A DNA stretch of 64,000 nt from Methylovirgula sp. HY1 (lineage in GTDB: Bacteria; Pseudomonadota; Alphaproteobacteria; Rhizobiales; Beijerinckiaceae), in assembly GCF_019343105.1 (NCBI RefSeq), contig NZ_CP073764.1, positions 1,054,001 to 1,118,000 on the forward strand, given 5' to 3'. The translations under genes and the position numbers were made by a program. Under the pieces are notes generated by a model. The model did no database searches and was not told the origin of the DNA. It saw nothing but the letters and a program-made list of their open reading frames with translations. Below are positions 61,633 to 64,000 of this stretch, piece by piece (positions within the stretch are counted from its first letter, which is position 1; every line of letters begins with the position of its first letter).

Positions 61633-62837
61633 CGCGTTGCCTCCAAGCCATTCGGTTCGGCCTCATTGCCCCAGGCCGACCAACCAGGCCGCGCCGGGCC
61701 GCGCCGGTTCAATTCGATCTTGGGAAGGTGCGGGAAATAAGCCTCGATCAGTTCGAGAAATATTTTTGGCTTTTCCGAGTGCGCGCCGACATCCGCGGGA
61801 AGCAGAGAATCCCATTGCGTGCCGGGCGCAGGCGCCGGGACATGACCTTTCACGCCGAGGAGCAGCAGCTCGTGCCTATTGCGGTTCCAATAGCCCGTCC
61901 CGATGCGGTCCTTGGCCCAGACAAATTGTGTCCGGTAGTCAAATCCCCACGCGCCCATCACCACGAGCGCATGCGGCAGCATCGGCGCCGTCGCCCATAA
62001 AAAGAGGACGCAGTCGTCCGCCGCGATCGAGGCCACGTCGCGCGCCGCGATCACTTCGGCGCAGGACGTCGGATAATGATTGTCGGGCGAACGATCGAGC
62101 CCCGTCTTGCGCGACCAGGGCTCGAAACGCCACTCTGGATCGGCGAGGATGACGCCGAATTTTTGCGTCGGCAGCGCCGACTGCTTCGCGCCTAAGTCTG
62201 CTTCGCGCGCGTTCCGGCTGCCGCGCTTGAGAACCATCCGCACGACATTCGTACGGCCGCCCAGGGCTTCGGCCGCGATATGTTGCTGGACCTCCGGTTC
62301 CAACTTGGCCGCCTGCGCAGCCGCCGCGACCGTCAAACACCCGCGCGCGATAGCTGTCTGAATTTCCGGTCCCGCATGTGCCAGCACGGTACGCGCCCGC
62401 TCAGTGCCCGCCGCATCGATGTTCATTAGCTGGGCGGCTTCCGCGACTTTAATCCCGCATTCTGCGGGGTTTTCGGAAGGTCGACCGCGCTTCATATTGA
62501 CGAGGCGAGCAGCTACGAGACGCCGCTGATCATCGTTGAGATGCCGTCGACGAAGGTTCTTCGAGACGACAAAATGCAACGCGTCGCCGTCTGACGGCAA
62601 AAACAATATGAAATAGCGCATGAAAAGCAGCGAACCGGACGCCAAGTCGTCAGTCTCGCAAAACAGTCCCGCCTCGAGGGCGGCGCGATAACGATTGCGC
62701 CCGTCGAGAATCTGGCCGTCGAGAATAACAATAGGTTCACGCAACCCGTTGGCGCGGACATCAGCGACCAGCGCATCGAATTCCGCGCCCTCGATCAAAG
62801 GGAAGAGATCGGCATAGGGATGAAACGGAAGGATCAC
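61629..62837 (-). CDS. ParB-like domain fused to MT-A70 adenine methyltransferase
   Basis: A 402-residue fusion. Residues 1-60 (EFDALVADVRANGLREPIVI, QILDGRNRYRAALEAG) are ParB-like. The middle has HTH-like helices (VAEAAQLMNIDAAGTERART). The C-terminal 200 residues carry the MT-A70 methyltransferase motif VILADPEWRFEPWSRKTG (DPEW in place of DPPW) and DCVLFLWATAPMLPHALVVM. It probably methylates adenine in DNA to protect the phage or control expression. Confidence 0.88.
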   Translation of the reverse strand: MILPFHPYADLFPLIEGAEFDALVADVRANGLREPIVILDGQILDGRNRYRAALEAGLFCETDDLASGSLLFMRYFILFLPSDGDALHFVVSKNLRRRHLNDDQRRLVAARLVNMKRGRPSENPAECGIKVAEAAQLMNIDAAGTERARTVLAHAGPEIQTAIARGCLTVAAAAQAAKLEPEVQQHIAAEALGGRTNVVRMVLKRGSRNAREADLGAKQSALPTQKFGVILADPEWRFEPWSRKTGLDRSPDNHYPTSCAEVIAARDVASIAADDCVLFLWATAPMLPHALVVMGAWGFDYRTQFVWAKDRIGTGYWNRNRHELLLLGVKGHVPAPAPGTQWDSLLPADVGAHSEKPKIFLELIEAYFPHLPKIELNRRGPARPGWSAWGNEAEPNGLEATR

Positions 62838-63661
62838 GCCGCGTCTCCCTTCGCCTTGGCCGCAAAATGCTCAAGCAGTGACGCCTCGGCAAGATCGTCC
62901 GAGCGCAACGCGCTCTGCTGCCGTTCCCGACGCTTTTGATTGGCGGCTTGCACTTTCCAAGGATCAAAGTCGGCGCACCAGCGCCGCAGCGCTTCGCGAT
63001 CGCACCATTCTTTGTGATCGGCGAGCGCCCGGCAAAACGCCTTGATCCAGAGCGCCGAAAGATTGCTGCCTTGATGCGGCTTGCAGGCGAGAACGGCGGC
63101 AAGTGCGAGGCTGACGATCGCATCGCCATGTCGCATCCGCATGATCGCATGCACGGCGACGCTCTGGCGGGGCGCCATCAGATTGGTGGCGCGATTGGTA
63201 AAGAGCAGTTCGACGCCTTCGGCTTGCGCCAGGGCCGCGACTGCCACGGCATGTTTATCGCCGGCGGCGAGTCGCGCCTTGAAAAGATCGATCGGCCGAA
63301 TCGCGGTGATGCAGCCGTTGACCGCGGCGAAGGCCTCAGCCTGCTCGGCCGCGCTGGCGTCGATCCGATAGGCTGGCAATGTGTCGATGCCGACGAGGAG
63401 CGCCGCGTGGACGCGATGCTGCCCGTCGACGACGGCATAAGTTTCCCCTTCCGCCGAGGCGACGACGATCGGCTTGAACTTGCGCCAATCGAAACATTCG
63501 GTGATCCGCGCGATCGTATCGAGGCCGCGCGGCGTGATCTCGCGCTGATAGGTCGGATCGAGCCGCAGATCGGCGACGCGCACCCACAAAAGTGACGGCA
63601 CAGGTCCGAGATTCGCAGCCGGGCGTAGCGCGCGGATTTTGAGAGCGACGAACGCCTTCAT
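62834..63661 (-). CDS. ParB-like nuclease-domain protein
   Basis: A 275-residue protein. ADLRLDPTYQREITPRGLDT, KPIVVASAEGETYAVVDGQH and AALLVGIDTLPAYRIDAS match the ParB N-terminal (ParB/Srx) fold with the DGQHR box. A long helical C-terminus follows. It may bind DNA or CTP and regulate replication. It overlaps its neighbours by four bases on both sides. Confidence 0.85.
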   Translation of the reverse strand: MKAFVALKIRALRPAANLGPVPSLLWVRVADLRLDPTYQREITPRGLDTIARITECFDWRKFKPIVVASAEGETYAVVDGQHRVHAALLVGIDTLPAYRIDASAAEQAEAFAAVNGCITAIRPIDLFKARLAAGDKHAVAVAALAQAEGVELLFTNRATNLMAPRQSVAVHAIMRMRHGDAIVSLALAAVLACKPHQGSNLSALWIKAFCRALADHKEWCDREALRRWCADFDPWKVQAANQKRRERQQSALRSDDLAEASLLEHFAAKAKGDAA

Positions 63662-63879
63662 GGTTCGGCCTCGAGGACCGGCCGCGCGGTGTCTTCGAGG
63701 GGTAGATGCGGCGCGTCGCCGAGGCGGCCTTGGGCACGCAGCTCCTTGAACTTGCGTTGGATTACACCATGCGAACAGCCGAACCGCGCCGCCAGCGCCC
63801 GCTCAGTCGCGCCGGATACGGCAGCCGCGATGAGCCTTCGTTCCTGCGCCTCGTCGAAATGAAACTTGCGTGGCGACAT
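63658..63879 (-). CDS. Small HTH DNA-binding protein
   Basis: A 73-residue protein (MSPRKFHFDEAQERRLIAAA, SGATERALAARFGCSHGVIQ) with a clear helix-turn-helix. It may regulate the replication operon that it opens. The start at 63879 is favoured; an upstream in-frame start at 63942 adds 21 residues with no recognisable content. The region 63880-64000 holds no called gene and probably contains the operon's promoter. Confidence 0.7.
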   Translation of the reverse strand: MSPRKFHFDEAQERRLIAAAVSGATERALAARFGCSHGVIQRKFKELRAQGRLGDAPHLPLEDTARPVLEAEP

Positions 63880-64000
63880 GCAAAACTCTCCCGTGGCGTG
63901 GAGTCCACGACATCGGCTGTTGCCGATGTCGAAGAGCTGCACGCGTTGACAGGTCGAAAACGCAGGGAACTTTAGAAGGGGCGATCCGCGCCTGGTCCCG

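Larger units (their letters stand above)
21609..64000 (-). mobile_element. Siphovirus-type prophage (right end outside the window)
   Basis: Around 50 consecutive minus-strand genes cover replication, packaging, head, tail, host-recognition and lysis functions in a continuous phage order. A long tape-measure gene and HK97-type packaging/capsid genes indicate a siphovirus; the tail-tip set (DUF2460, DUF2163, NlpC/P60, tip protein) resembles that of gene transfer agents. The left edge is marked by a terminator and the change to host genes on the plus strand. No integrase or repressor is seen, so those would lie to the right. Confidence 0.9.

Overview
The window joins an alphaproteobacterial chromosome (about 1 to 21.4 kb) to a large siphovirus-type prophage (about 21.5 kb to beyond the right end). 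GC-rich coding sequence, a cyoABCD quinol oxidase operon, a BLUF photoreceptor, a molbindin and dispersed palindromes of the 'agagcgttttccgatcgggtgga' type suggest Hyphomicrobiales, most likely Beijerinckiaceae. This placement is inferred from gene content; no rRNA or tRNA gene is present to confirm it.

Host part, left to right: an AraC-type regulator cut by the window edge; an RND efflux permease with its membrane-fusion adaptor; a molbindin; a stress-like group (phosphoribosyltransferase, alpha/beta hydrolase with an altered nucleophile elbow, Hsp20, small HTH-like protein, a PPDK-like protein lacking the PEP domain and its translationally coupled PhoU-like partner) with possible FNR/FixK boxes; an acyltransferase; cyoABCD; a BLUF protein; and a class 3 lipase next to the prophage.

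Prophage part: all genes lie on the minus strand, so it reads from right to left. The replication operon (63.9 to 57.5 kb) encodes a small HTH protein, two ParB-domain proteins (one fused to an MT-A70 methyltransferase), a DUF7146-like protein, a zinc-finger/TOPRIM primase and an SF3 helicase, mostly with ATGA overlaps. A regulatory region with 12 copies of a GTCCTAC-type heptamer and a 29-bp-armed palindrome follows, then a NusG paralogue, HNH nuclease, small terminase, and a large terminase whose Walker A motif is split by an intein with a LAGLIDADG endonuclease. Portal, protease, two paralogous HK97-fold capsid proteins, connectors, tail tube, G/GT-type chaperones with a likely -1 frameshift, a tape measure and a GTA-like tail tip follow.

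The most notable element is a complete diversity-generating retroelement (DGR) at 30.6 to 33.5 kb, in the same gene order as Bordetella phage BPP-1: an Mtd-like variable protein with a 3' variable repeat, Avd, the template repeat, and a YMDD reverse transcriptase. Template and variable repeats are 117 bp each and differ at 15 positions, 14 of which are adenines in the template on the coding strand; 7 of 9 AAY codons are changed. A fibre/collar cluster, a lysis-type cassette and a strong terminator at the prophage's left edge complete the layout. No integrase or att site was identified inside the window.
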